Translations under genes and position numbers: made by a program
Shown here: positions 22,406-33,431 of the stretch, piece by piece
Numbering within the stretch: the first letter of the stretch is position 1
How the letters are laid out: every line of letters begins with the position of its first letter
Assembly: GCA_963576565.1 (NCBI GenBank)
Contig: CAUYVT010000084.1
Location: 310,001-374,000, forward strand
Length of the DNA: 64,000 nucleotides
Source of the DNA: Aspidapion aeneum
Lineage: Eukaryota; Arthropoda; Insecta; Coleoptera; Brentidae
Reading direction: 5' to 3'
Notes under the pieces: generated by a model
The model's input: the letters and a program-made list of their open reading frames with translations, nothing else
Told to the model about the DNA's origin: nothing
Databases searched by the model: none

Positions 22406-24794
22406 GGGGAAGGGCGGATAATTGTGCCCCCCTAAAGTTTTTTAATCATATTTTTCTTAATATTAATAGAAAATGTACAAAAAAAAAATAATAAAACACC
22501 TGAATGTGTTACGAACAAAATACATTTATAAACTTTTTAGAAATACAAAAAAACACAAAAATATTTAGCATTTTAAAAACTACCAAATGGCCACAATTAC
22601 CCCATATACGTGGGGTAATTGTGGCATGGGCTACAATTGCCCGATTTTACATTTGCTCACAGTTGTCACACACAAAAAATTTTCTTTCGGTGTTGGCACA
22701 TGCCTCATGGGCCCACATGGCACAAGATACACAGCGTAGCCAAATCTCCCCATTTTTTCCGAATTCGCCACATACCAAGCATATATCTGCATTTATGTTT
22801 TTATCTATTACATCGTCATCGTTATCCTCGGAAAAAGAACTGGAACTGCTTTTGTTTGCTTGAATTCTGCCAGTTTTCTCTCTTAAAACCATCTTTTTCG
22901 CAGATATTGTTTGTTCTTCTTGCTCCTCACCATCACTATTAAACACCTTTCTTTTGTAACTAGATTTTTTAAGAGCCTTTTTTTGATTTTTTCTAATTTT
23001 CTTTTTGTTTTCTTTATCTTCAAGTACTTTTTTGTAAGGAGTAGAAGTTAGGATTACTGAACTTTGTTTTCTGGATGTGGTTCTTTTTACCGTCTTTTGC
23101 GATGGTCCTGGTAAGCTAAGGATCTCCTCAAATGATACTGATCCTTGTTGTTCAGCAGCTTCGTTTCCAGTATTTTCTAAAATTGCGGAGGGATCAGGAT
23201 TTAAATGTATTGCCGCTGCTACAAAATCTTCATCGGAAAAAACATCAGGGTTGTGAGGATAAATCCCCGTTGTCTGAAACGCCTTTATTCCCTTTTCTGA
23301 TGTTGCTACCCTGACATATGCATTATTAAATAATTCGGCAATCTCAAAAGGAGTTATTTTTTCATGCGGGTGGTTCTTGAGATACTTGCTGCATTCGTTA
23401 TTGTATGCAGTTTTTAGAGGCGAAAAAAAAGTGACATCCAACGGCTGTAATTTGTGCGAGGTGTGTGGTGGTATTGTCACAATTACGATGCCATTTTCCT
23501 TGCAGAAATTGTACACTTCGAGTGTTGAGTGGGTACAATGGTTATCCATAACCAACAAAACTGGGTCTTCCTTTGAAGGTTTGGTATGATTTTTAAAATG
23601 ATGAAGATATTCCAAAAAAAGTTCTTCTGTGATCCAACCCTTATCTGAACATGAATAGATTGCTCCTACTGGTCCATTTTTTTGCAAAAGGGGCGTAATT
23701 CTTTTGCGACAGAAGATGAACATGGGTGGCACATATAAACCTGAAGCACTGAAAGCACAGACAACTGTTATATTTTTGCCTCTTTCCCAACTTGTTGCGA
23801 ATCCCACCTGCTCTAAACCTTTTGGGGCAAAAATTTTGTACTGTTGATATCCCTGTCTCATCCAGGTTGTAGATTCTGTTGGGGCTTGGTTAAGACACTG
23901 CTCAGATTTTCATAAAATAAAGATACTGCTTCCTTGTTAAATGCTGTAATTCTGCTTACACTGGTTGCTTCCGGTTTACGAAGAGAAACTGACGGATTTC
24001 GCTTTAGAAATCCGCGAAGCCATTCATTACCAGCGAGTTTGTTACCTTTGTTGAAGGGATTTGGAATGCCATTTTTCTCGGCGTACTCAAAAGCGCATTT
24101 CTTAATTTCGGTCCTCGTAATGCCATAATATAATTTGGACAAGTTCAGAACGCGACTGGCAAGCTGCTTTTCTGTTTCCGGGTTAAAAACGGTGCTTCTC
24201 CCAAACTTAGGGCCCATATTCGAATTTTGCTTAAGCCGTTTTTGCAGAGTTGCTCGAGGAATGCCGAAAGCTCTCGACACCTCCCTTAGTGCTCTGCCTC
24301 CTCGTATGGCATCTAAAGCGGTTCTTAGATGATCCGCAGAGTAGCCACCCTTTTCAGTTTTAATAAAAAAACATAGTGGGGTAATTGTGGCCGGCCACAT
24401 TTCTCCCACAAGGTGTGGTCACCATTACGCCAAAAGCACATTTTTACAAAAAAAATTATAAAAAAATATTACAGCAAATTAGTAGAAAAAATGATACATA
24501 AATTAAAATTACATACCTTAAAGATATAAATATCAATCCGCTGTAATTTTGATCACTAAAACTAAAGGCACAGCTCCGCGCTAAAATCGACACGTTTTTA
24601 CATGAAAAGCACATGGCAGAATGATTCACACTTTACTCAGTTCCCAGACTGCCGCGCGCGATAGGATTTCGGGTGAAAGCTTTGGGCGCTTTCCTAAAGA
24701 GGGCGTCATTAGTATGTTGGCAAGATTTTGTCTGGTTTTTTAGAAAGGCGGTGGCCCCCATTACCCCAAGGGCCACAATTACCCGCCCTTCCCC
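22406..24794 (-). mobile_element. Pogo-like DNA transposon, copy 1 (2,389 bp)
   Basis: The terminal inverted repeats begin GGGGAAGGGCGG and are flanked by TA on both sides (22404-22405 and 24795-24796), the target duplication expected of the Tc1/mariner-pogo group. TIR-core copies also lie near the ends (GGGGTAATTGTGGC words), giving a subterminal hairpin. The gene inside is broken. Confidence 0.9.
22647..24409 (-). pseudogene. Pogo-like transposase, copy 1 (disrupted)
   Basis: Same protein as the intact 585-aa copy at 27534-29291. Here a short deletion near 23850-23890 removes sequence around the first catalytic motif (NLDETGIS) and breaks the frame, leaving an N-terminal piece (24409-23858) and a C-terminal piece (23861-22647) with VMDNHCTHST, PPHTSHKLQPLD and the PHD finger. 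The start codon near TIR-proximal MPRTYKRK is also missing, because the upstream sequence has a short deletion relative to copy 2. Confidence 0.85.
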
Positions 24795-25030
24795 TACCTT
24801 TAAATAATATAACTTGTTTCGGAAAAAATTAGTCCAGGGACATCCACGCTAATGATGTTTTCTTCATTTGGCCTTAATTTTTTCTGTTAAAGGAGCATAA
24901 CTTGAAAAAAATTTATAGATGCCCAAATTAGCTAGGTTTAGTATTAACCACTGTTAATAATATATACATATACTTTAATATTAAAAGAGCAATTAGCCAG
25001 GGACAGCAAATGCTTCCTATTGGGAGAATT
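24795..25030. other. Non-coding joint segment between pogo and truncated ORF1
   Basis: Starts cctttaaataatataacttg and ends at gagaattgccc, where it joins ORF1 sequence. It is repeated at 29756-30000 and 44598-44835. I do not recognise it; it may be the original flank that was fused to the retrotransposon in the founding rearrangement. Confidence 0.6.
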
Positions 25031-25502
25031 GCCCATATCTGTCATGCTTACCTTTAGTTTGTTTATTTCTTGCTCCAGTTTGTGGACGTTTTCATCCCTA
25101 GTTGTTTTTTGTATTTGCTTTCGGAGTTCATTGTTCTCTTTTTCTAGCTCTGCTATTTTCTTTTTCCCACTTTTTATTTGATCATTTAGCGTTTGGTTGG
25201 CGTAATTTAGTTCCTTTTTGCTTGCACGCTCCTCGTTTACTTTTTGTTTAAGCTGTTGGATCTCTTCTTTTAAGGATTTTATTTCTGTTAATTCTGTTTG
25301 CTGTTTTTCGTACATTTTCTTGCATTCTGAGCCACATAAGCAGGTTTTTTGGTCTATTATTTGACCTTGTTTAAAATCCTTTCGAAGCAGCTCATATGAA
25401 GGACTCCAAAACACATTTTGCATATTAGGCATTTCAATTCTTGTTTTGAATGGCATTTGTAGGTTATGGTTGGTGTTTCGTCATCCGGGTTGGTTGGTGC
25501 CA
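25030..25502 (-). pseudogene. 3'-truncated non-LTR ORF1 fragment (block 1)
   Basis: Carries the coiled coil and part of the Cys-rich finger of the ORF1 described at 9890-11043. It is cut at residues SMTDM, after which an unrelated tail (GNSPNRKHLLSL) is read. A one-base loss near 25378 breaks the finger region, so the open part starts at 25456. The word AAAG-GTAAGC on the minus strand just before the cut is a good splice donor, but a breakpoint is the simpler reading. Confidence 0.75.
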
Positions 25503-26049
25503 TATTTGCGAACGCACCCCGTGCGTTTGCTTGCTTGCGTCTTCGGCCTTGAAACGGCCGTCGAAAAAAAGTTGCTTCTCAACCGGCAAAGTTTTGTTCT
25601 GCTGTTGACATTTGGCAGATGGCGAAAGACAGCTGGTTTTGACGTACTGCCAGCTGTTTTCGATTTTGAAATATATTTTCTTTGCTGTTTTACTGCTTAT
25701 TCTTACCTCTTTTGGGTGCTGTGAACTTCTCCACAGGTGGCGTGGCCCCCCGGCTAATATTACTGCGACTTTGGACTTTTATTAAACTGTATTTCACACT
25801 TTTTTAGTTGATTTTTGCTAAGAGCACATTTAAGTGCATTGACATTTGACAGAATTATGTAGGGAAATTTAAAGACTTTTAAGGTTTTTATAATTTAAGT
25901 TATAAATATTTTTTTGTTTGGTTTTTTCTTCCATTTTAATTATAAAAATTTGTTCATGGTATAGTTTTTTTTGGTTTGATGTCGACCACCCACCCGTTAC
26001 TGTTTTGAAGGATATGAAGGATTTTTGTCACTTAGTTAAAGAAAAGTCG

Positions 26050-26533
26050 TCAGAAAAGTCTGGCAACACTGGTTGAGACAGTGATTCCCAGTCTCCAAGT
26101 CAAATCAAAAGGATAATTAATACAAAATATAAACATACCCTTGCTTTCTGTAGACGTTTTTCGGAATTCCTTTTGAAATATGGCACCAAGTGAATGCGCC
26201 ATACCACATAAAAGTTTTTTTTCTGCCCGACTAAGATGTGTGGTCGTAATCACACAATTTATTAACGGCTTCAAACTAAAATATAAATAAAGCACAAAAA
26301 GTCAAATCAAAAGGATAATTAATACAAAATATAAACATACCCTTGGTTTTAGATGTTTTTCTGAATTCTTTTTGAACTATTGCACCAAGTGTGGCTGCCA
26401 TACCAGATAAAAGTCTTTTGTCTGCTACACTTATGTGTGTCGTTGTAATCACACAGTTTACTAACGGCTTCAAACTAAAATATAAATAAAGCACAAAAAG
26501 TTTGTTATTAGGGACCTTTTCCAGGCACTCCAT
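26050..26533 (-). repeat. Two-unit exon-like repeat (A then B)
   Basis: An A unit (26050-26295) and a B unit (26276-26533) in the same orientation and order as the array dimers, with identical splice-like words. They are followed by the ATGGAGTGCCTGG word and a pogo left-end fragment at 26555-26780. Confidence 0.8.
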
Positions 26534-26554
26534 TAGTTAACGTTATCCTTTAGG

Positions 26555-26780
26555 GGAAGGGCGGGTAATTGTGCCCCCCTAAAGTTTTTTAATCATATTT
26601 TTCTTAATATTAATAGAAAATGTACAAAAAAAAATAATAAAACACCTGAATGTATTACGAACAAAATACATTTATAAACTTTTTAGAAATACAAAAAAAC
26701 ACAAAAATATTTAGCATTTTAAAAACTACCAAATGGCCACAATTACCCCATATACGTGGGGTAATTGTGGCATGGGCTAC
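26555..26780. mobile_element. Pogo-like left-end fragment
   Basis: Same ~226-bp fragment with terminal GGGGAAGGGCGGGTAATTGT and internal hairpin, joined to exon-flank sequence. Confidence 0.7.
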
Positions 26781-26826
26781 ACAAGTCTGGCAACACTGGT
26801 TGAGACAGTGATTCCCAGTCTCCAAG

Positions 26827-27223
26827 TCAAATCAAAAGGATAATTAATACAAAATATAAACATACCCTTGCTTTCTGTAGACGTTTTTCGAAATTCCTTT
26901 TGGAATATGGCACCAAGTGAATGCGCCATACCACATAAAAGTTTTTTTCTGCCCGACTAAGATGTGTGGTCGTAATCACACAATTTATTAACGGCTTCAA
27001 ACTAAAATATAAATAAAGCACAAAAAGTCAAATCAAAAGGATAATTAATACAAAATATAAACATACCCTTGCTTTCTGTAGACGTTTTTCGGAATTCCTT
27101 TTGAAATATGGCACCAAGTGAATGCGCCATACCACATAAAAGTTTTTTTTCTGCCCGACTAAGATGTGTGGTCGTAATCACACAATTTATTAACGGCTTC
27201 AAACTAAAATATAAATAAAGCAC
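26827..27223 (-). repeat. Two-unit exon-like repeat (A', A)
   Basis: Two A-type units between the pogo fragment at 26555 and pogo copy 2. The first has the 7-base homopolymer frameshift seen in three array units, showing that this variant predates or was copied between blocks. Confidence 0.75.
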
Positions 27224-27295
27224 AAAAAGTTTGTTATTAGGGGTTTGTTATTAGGGACCTTTTCTAGGCACTCCATTAGTTAACGTTATCCTTTA

Positions 27296-29755
27296 GGGGA
27301 AGGGCGGGTAATTGTGGCCCCTAAAGTTTTTTAATCATATTTTTCTTAATATTAATAGAAAATGTACAAAAAAAATAATAAAACACCTGAATGTATTACG
27401 AACAAAATACATTTATAAACTTTTTAGAAATACAAAAAAACACAAAAATATTTAGCATTTTAAAAACTACCAAATGGCCACAATTACCCCATATACGTGG
27501 GGTAATTGTGGCATGGGCTACAATTGCCCGATTTTACATTTGCTCACAGTTGTCACACACAAAAAATTTTCTTTCGGTGTTGGCACATGCCTCATGGGCC
27601 CACATGGCACAAGATACACAGCGTAGCCAAATCTCCCCATTTTTCCCGAATTCGCCACATACCAAGCATATATCTGCATTTATGTTTTTATCTATTACAT
27701 CGTCATCGTTATCCTCGGAAAAAGAACTGGAACTGCTTTTGTTTGCTTGAATTCTGCCAGTCTTCTCTCTTAAAACCATCTTTTTCGCAGATATTGTTTG
27801 TTCTTCTTGCTCCTCACCATCACTATTAAACACCTTTCTTTTGTAACTAGATTTTTTAAGAGCCTTTTTTTGATTTTTTCTAATTTTCTTTTTGTTTTCT
27901 TTATCTTCAAGTACTTTTTTGTAAGGAGTAGAAGTTAGGATTACTGAACTTTGTTTTCTGGATGTGGTTCTTTTTACCGTCTTTTGCGATGGTCCTGGTA
28001 AGCTAAGGATCTCCTCAAATGATACTGATCCTTGTTGTTCAGCAGCTTCGTTTTCAGTATTTTCTAAAATTGCGGAGGGATCAGGATTTAAATGTATTGC
28101 CGCTGCTACAAAATCTTCATCGGAAAAAACATCAGGGTTGTGAGGATAAATCCCCGTTGTCTGAAACGCCTTTATTCCCTTTTCTGATGTTGCTACCCTG
28201 ACATATGCATTATTAAATAATTCGGCAATCTCAAAAGGAGTTATTTTTTCATGCGGGTGGTTCTTGAGATACTTGCTGCATTCGTTATTGTATGCAGTTT
28301 TTAGAGGCGAAAAAAAAGTGACATCCAACGGCTGTAATTTGTGCGAGGTGTGTGGTGGTATTGTCACAATTACGATGCCATTTTCCTTGCAGAAATTGTA
28401 CACTTCGAGTGTTGAGTGGGTACAATGGTTATCCATAACCAACAAAACTGGGTCTTCCTTTGAAGGTTTGGTATGATTTTTAAAATGATGAAGATATTCC
28501 AAAAAAAGTTCTTCTGTGATCCAACCCTTATCTGAACATGAATAGATTGCTCCTACTGGTCCATTTTTTTGCAAAAGGGGCGTAATTCTTTTGCAACAGA
28601 AGATGAACATGGGTGGCACATATAAACCTGAAGCACTGAAAGCACAGACAACTGTTATATTTTTGCCTCTTTCCCAACTTGTTGCGAATCCCACCTGCTT
28701 TAAACCTTTTGGGGCAAAAATTTTTCCAGGATTTTGTACTGTTGATATCCCTGTCTCATCCAGGTTGTAGATTCTGTTGGGGCTTAGTTGGTGCTTGGTT
28801 AAGACACTGCTCAGATTTTCATAAAATAAAGATACTGCTTCCTTGTTAAATCCTGTAATTCTGCTTACACTGGTTGCTTCCGGTTTACGAAGAGAAACTG
28901 ACGGATTTCGCTTTAGAAATCCGCGAAGCCATTCATTACCAGCGAGTTTGTTACCTTTGTTGAAGGGATTTGGAATGCCATTTTTCTCGGCGTACTCAAA
29001 AGCGCATTTTTTAATTTCGGTCCTCGTAATGCCATAATATAATTTGGACAAGTTCAGAACGCGACTGGCAAGCTGCTTTTCTGTTTCCGGGTTAAAAACG
29101 GTGCTTCTCCCAAACTTAGGGCCCATATTCGAATTTTGCTTAAGCCGTTTTTGCAGAGTTGCTCGAGGAATGCCGAAAGCTCTCGACACCTCCCTTAGTG
29201 CTCTGCCTCCTCGTATGGCATCTAAAGCGGTTCTTAGATGATCTGCAGAGTAGCCACCCTTTTCAGTTTTCCTTTTGTAGGTCCTTGGCATCTAAAAAAA
29301 AACACATTTTATTTAGGTTTTAATAAAAAAACATAGTGGGGTAATTGTGGCCGGCCACATTTCTCCCACAAGGTGTGGTCACCATTACGCCAAAAGCACG
29401 TTTTTTACAAAAAAAATTATAAAAAAATATTACAGCAAATTAGTAGAAAAAATGATACATAAATTAAAATTACATACCTTAAAGATATAAATATCAATCC
29501 GCTGTAATTTTGATCACTAAAACTAAAGGCACAGCTCCGCGCTAAAATCGACATGTTTTTACATGAAAAGCACATGGCAGAATGAATCACACTTTACTCA
29601 GTTCCCAGACTGCCGCGCGCGATAGGATTTCGGGTGAAAGCTTTGGGCGCTTTCCTAAAGAGGGCGTCATTAGTATGTTGGCAAGATTTTGTCTGGTTTC
29701 TTAGAAAGGCGGTGGCCCCCATTACCCCAAGGACCACAATTACCCGCCCTTCCCC
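27296..29755 (-). mobile_element. Pogo-like DNA transposon, copy 2 (2,460 bp), with intact transposase
   Basis: Terminal repeats GGGGAAGGGCGGGTAATTGT and complement; TA at 27294-27295 and 29756-29757. It encloses one uninterrupted 585-codon gene. This is the only copy here that could still supply transposase. Confidence 0.93.
27534..29291 (-). CDS. Pogo/Tigger-like transposase with C-terminal PHD finger (585 aa)
   Basis: Cuts and moves the pogo-like element. Residues about 10-55 form a psq-type helix-turn-helix (ALREVSRAFGIPRATLQKRL) for binding the ends. A CENP-B-like second HTH region follows to about 150. The DDE_1 core has Asp178 (NLDETG), Asp287 (VMDNHC) and Asp323 (HKLQPLD); the last spacing is 35 residues, a pogo-type DDD. 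After a basic linker (about 430-530) comes a C4HC3 PHD finger with C542, C545, C558, C561, H566, C569, C579 and C582, ending four residues later. The start MPRTYKRK at 29291 follows an AG acceptor-like tract (TTTTTTTTTAG), so a 5'-UTR intron is possible. PHD fingers usually read histone H3 tails; a chromatin-targeting role here is inference. Confidence 0.92.
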   Translation of the reverse strand: MPRTYKRKTEKGGYSADHLRTALDAIRGGRALREVSRAFGIPRATLQKRLKQNSNMGPKFGRSTVFNPETEKQLASRVLNLSKLYYGITRTEIKKCAFEYAEKNGIPNPFNKGNKLAGNEWLRGFLKRNPSVSLRKPEATSVSRITGFNKEAVSLFYENLSSVLTKHQLSPNRIYNLDETGISTVQNPGKIFAPKGLKQVGFATSWERGKNITVVCAFSASGLYVPPMFIFCCKRITPLLQKNGPVGAIYSCSDKGWITEELFLEYLHHFKNHTKPSKEDPVLLVMDNHCTHSTLEVYNFCKENGIVIVTIPPHTSHKLQPLDVTFFSPLKTAYNNECSKYLKNHPHEKITPFEIAELFNNAYVRVATSEKGIKAFQTTGIYPHNPDVFSDEDFVAAAIHLNPDPSAILENTENEAAEQQGSVSFEEILSLPGPSQKTVKRTTSRKQSSVILTSTPYKKVLEDKENKKKIRKNQKKALKKSSYKRKVFNSDGEEQEEQTISAKKMVLREKTGRIQANKSSSSSFSEDNDDDVIDKNINADICLVCGEFGKNGEIWLRCVSCAMWAHEACANTERKFFVCDNCEQM

Positions 29756-30000
29756 TACCTTTAAATAATATAACTTGTTTCGGAAAAAATTAGTCCAGGG
29801 ACATCCACGCTAATGATGTTTTCTTCATTTGGCCTTAATTTTTTCTGTTAAAAGAGCATAACTTGAAAAAAATTTATAGATGCCCAAATTAGCTAGGTTT
29901 AGTATTAACCACTGTATTAATAATATATACATATACTTTAATATTAAAAGAGCAATTAGCCAGGGACAGCAAATGCTTCCTATTGGGAGAATTGCCCATA
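29756..30000. other. Non-coding joint segment (second copy)
   Basis: Near-identical to 24795-25030; ends at the same ORF1 breakpoint. No gene. Confidence 0.6.
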
Positions 30001-30440
30001 TCTGTCATGCTTACCTTTAGTTTGTTTATTTCATGCTCCAGTTTGTGGACGTTTTCATCCCTAGTTGTTTTTTGTATTTGCTTTCGGAGTTCATTGTTCT
30101 CTTTTTCTAGCTCTGCTATTTTCTTTTTCCCACTTTTTATTTGATCATTTAGCGTTTGGTTGGCGTAATTTAGTTCCTTTTTGCTTGCACGCTCCTCGTT
30201 TACTTTTTGTTTAAGCTGTTGGATCTCTTCTTTTAAGGATTTTATTTCTGTTAATTCTGTTTGCTGTTTTTCGTACATTTTCTTGAATTCCGAGCCACAT
30301 AAGCAGGTTTTTGGTCTATTATTTGACCTTGTTTAAAATCTCTTTCGAAGCAGCTCATATTAGGCATTTCAGTTCTTGTTTTGAATGGCATTTGTAGGTT
30401 ATGGTTGGTGTTTCGTCATCCGGGTTGGTTGGTGCCATAT
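30000..30440 (-). pseudogene. 3'-truncated non-LTR ORF1 fragment (block 2)
   Basis: Same truncated ORF1 as at 25030, with further damage: a missing stretch near 30356 that removes part of the finger, and a Gln-to-His change in the coiled coil. Only a coiled-coil frame (30278-29889) is open. Confidence 0.75.
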
Positions 30441-30986
30441 TTGCGAACGCACCCCGTGCGTTTGCTTGCCTGCGTCTTCGGCGCCTTGAAACGGCCGTCG
30501 AAAAAAAGTTGCTTCTCAACCGGCAAAGTTTTGTTCTGCTGTTGACATTTGGCAGATGGCGAAAGACAGCTGGTTTTGACGTACTGCTAGCTGTTTTCGA
30601 TTTTGAAATATATTTTCTTTGCTGTTTTACTGCTTATTCTTACCCCTTTTGGGTGCTGTGAACTTCTCCACAGGTGGCGTGGCCCCCCGGCTAATATTAC
30701 TGCGACTTTGGACTTTTATTAAAATGTATTTCACACTTTTTTAGTTGATTTTTGCTAAGAGCACATTTAAGTGCATTGACATTTGACAGAATTATGTTGG
30801 GAAATTTAAAGACTTTTAAGGTTTTTATAATTTAAGTTATAAATATTTTTTTGTTTGGTTTTTTCTTCCATTTTAATTATAAAAATTTGTTCATGGTATA
30901 GTTTTTTTTGGTTTGATGTCGACCACCCACCCGTTACTGTTTTGAAGGATATGAAGGATTTTTGTCACTTAGTTAAAGAAAAGTCG

Positions 30987-31277
30987 TCAGAAAAGTCTGG
31001 CAACACTGGTTGAGACAGTGATTCCCAGTCTCCAAGTCAAATCAAAAGGATAATTAATACAAAATATAAACATACCCTTGCTTTCTTTAGACTTTTTTCT
31101 CAATTCTTTTTGAACTATTGCACCAAGTGTGGCTGCCATACCACATAAAAGTTTTTTCTCTGCTCGACTAATATGTGTGATTGTAATAATACAATTTACT
31201 AACGGCTTATCATTCAAACTAAAATATAAATAAAGCACAAAAAGTTTGTTATTAGGGACCTTTTCCAGGCACTCCAT
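30987..31277 (-). repeat. Exon-like unit at the right end of the first duplication copy
   Basis: Diverged single unit with the NDKP insertion and ISRAEKK, followed by the ATGGAGTGCCTGG word. Here the flank continues into unique sequence (CCTTTATTAATGTG) rather than a pogo end. It looks like the original right border of the gene fragment. Confidence 0.7.
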
Positions 31278-31299
31278 TAGTTAACGTTATCCTTTATTA

Positions 31300-32619
31300 A
31301 TGTGACATTAAACGACAGTCCAATTTTTGCGTTTTGTAGATACAATTTCATTTGCGTCATTTTGTTATCCTTTTGTGTTCTGTAGGCAAAACTAATACCA
31401 GTGAAAAACTGCCAGGAAAATATAAAATTAGGTCTGTGTACTGGGGTATTTCTATTTTACTGACCAACGAATTTTTGTATTTTTTTCTGTAAGGCCGCCT
31501 TGTTCACATTTCATATTAACATGCTGTTGTTTCTTTTTCCTGTTTACGGCGCGCGGATTTCGCGGCAGTCTGTTTGCGCGCGAAACATAAAATTAGAAAT
31601 AGAAATGAAGTTCTAATTGAAAGAAAAATAATTAATTTATATCAATTTATAAGCAATAACAAACACACGTTAACACGGTTTAACTTTTAATCATCAGCTG
31701 TACCACACATTAGAAAACAGTCAGGAAACACACTTGACTTTTAAGAGACTACAATAAAAAAGTAGACGCATTTAAAATATTTCGCTTGGCAATTCACTCG
31801 TTTGTTTTTGAAAAACAATATTTTTTTAAATTTCTACAAAAAGGTGGTTTGCAAAAATTAACAGACCCTGTTCGTTGGAAATGGGTCATTAGTTTTTGGA
31901 CCGTGCTACGGCTTGGAATATCCCTTCCCTTAAACGCAACAACAAATAAATTTGCAACATCTTCAAAGCTACTTCCCCCGAAATACCATTAAATATCTGT
32001 AGTTTTTTCTAAACGCGTGAAAATCAATTACCCACTTCTCACTTGTTTCGCTGCACACGACGGAACGGCGAAAAACTTCGTAAAGACGAGAGGTCACGAT
32101 GTATTGTCCTACTTTCCCACTACATACGGGTCTAAAACAGCGAAACAGGTATTTCAACGCCCAAATATATGTTACTTCTCTCCTACACACATTAACCACA
32201 GCAACAGTCTATGATACCCATACCATTTAATCTACCTGTATATTTTGATTTCCTATCTAAGGTATGTTTCAAACTGTTTCGAAGTTTACCTAAATTGTCT
32301 TACCTTATGTTAGCTACTTCTTTATCATCAACCATAACTGGTTCAGATGTTGTAGCTCCATCCAAATTAATAATTTTATTTAAGTTCTCTTATTGATTGG
32401 AACTGAACCCAGCCTAAAAATTGTATTAACTAAAATGCAGAGGCATCTCAATTAAGCGTCCATTATATCAACAATTAAGATTTTTTGAGGTTCTTTATGG
32501 TTCAAAAATAAACTAAAAAATAAACATCTCGTTTTCGAGAATTTTTGACAGCATTTTATGTCAAAAGCTCATTATTACAAGCTTTTATTTAGCTTCAGAT
32601 GTTCTGTCTAACCATCTAA
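31300..32619. other. Non-coding tail shared with 46150-48477
   Basis: No supported gene. Short open frames do not agree in substitutions expected of coding sequence. The segment recurs at 46150-48477, where about 1 kb containing an LTR-like sequence is inserted. It contains a GC-rich word (cggcgcgcggatttcgcgg) near 31550. It ends abruptly at catctaa, where the 5-kb element begins. Confidence 0.65.
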
Positions 32620-32808
32620 GGGTAAAATTCATATAAAAGGAGAATTTCGCTTTTAGAAATGAAAAAAAATTAAGTGCTTAATTTAGAGAAAATTTTTTTA
32701 TAATCGGTTTCTACAATGCTTTGACTTTATGGTGTTATACCAGCCAAGCTTAATTTATGACACATTATTTTTTATGTGACTTTTTGTTAAAAAAGTCACG
32801 AAAAAAAG

Positions 32809-33177
32809 TCATTCCGGTAACACTCATTTATTTTAAAATAATTCGTTGTTAACCTGTCAATTATGCTTAAAATGGTTTAAGGTAATCATATTTTAACATT
32901 ACTTATCTAAAAATGTATGAAAGTAGCTACCTCGGTTTAAAAAATTTAGTTTATTCGACATTTAATGGAGCTTTTTGCCTAAATTAATGATTTTTGACGA
33001 CTTTTGTTGATTTATTTTTTTATTTGAGCCTTTTAGCGGCATCCAGTTTACTTTAATTTTTAGTACATACCACTCTATAAAGAATTATTTTGTTTCGTAC
33101 TCTTTATATGTAAAACTACAACAAAAAATAATTTTTTTCTGTTGTTACCGGAATGACTCATTTTGTTACCGGAATGA
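32809..33177. promoter_or_regulatory. Subterminal 13-bp motif cluster, left side (three copies)
   Basis: TCATTCCGGTAAC at 32809-32821, and GTTACCGGAATGA at 33144-33156 and 33165-33177. All are exact. They lie between the left terminal repeat and the end of the gene. Confidence 0.85.
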
Positions 33178-33431
33178 CGATTTCAACTACTGATTTAAAG
33201 AACAATGAATATATTTGTTATAAGGTATCAAACGAAACTTAAATCTAATCTTATCTACTAGTTCTTTGGAAAAACATACCTACATTTTCTAAAAAAAACT
33301 TTTTTTTAAATCAACTAAAATCTAAAACCACTGATTCATACAAAAGAACTATGAATAGGTATTTAATAAAAAAAAATGGACAAAACTTAAAAAAAAACTA
33401 GTAATATTAGTTTTATTTCTAATATTAAAAC

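Noticed and set aside
31786..32214. Small plus-strand genes (about 65-68 codons) repeated at 47655-48083
   Set aside because: Both copies keep the frames only because the DNA is recently duplicated. No start context, domain or splice partner was convincing.
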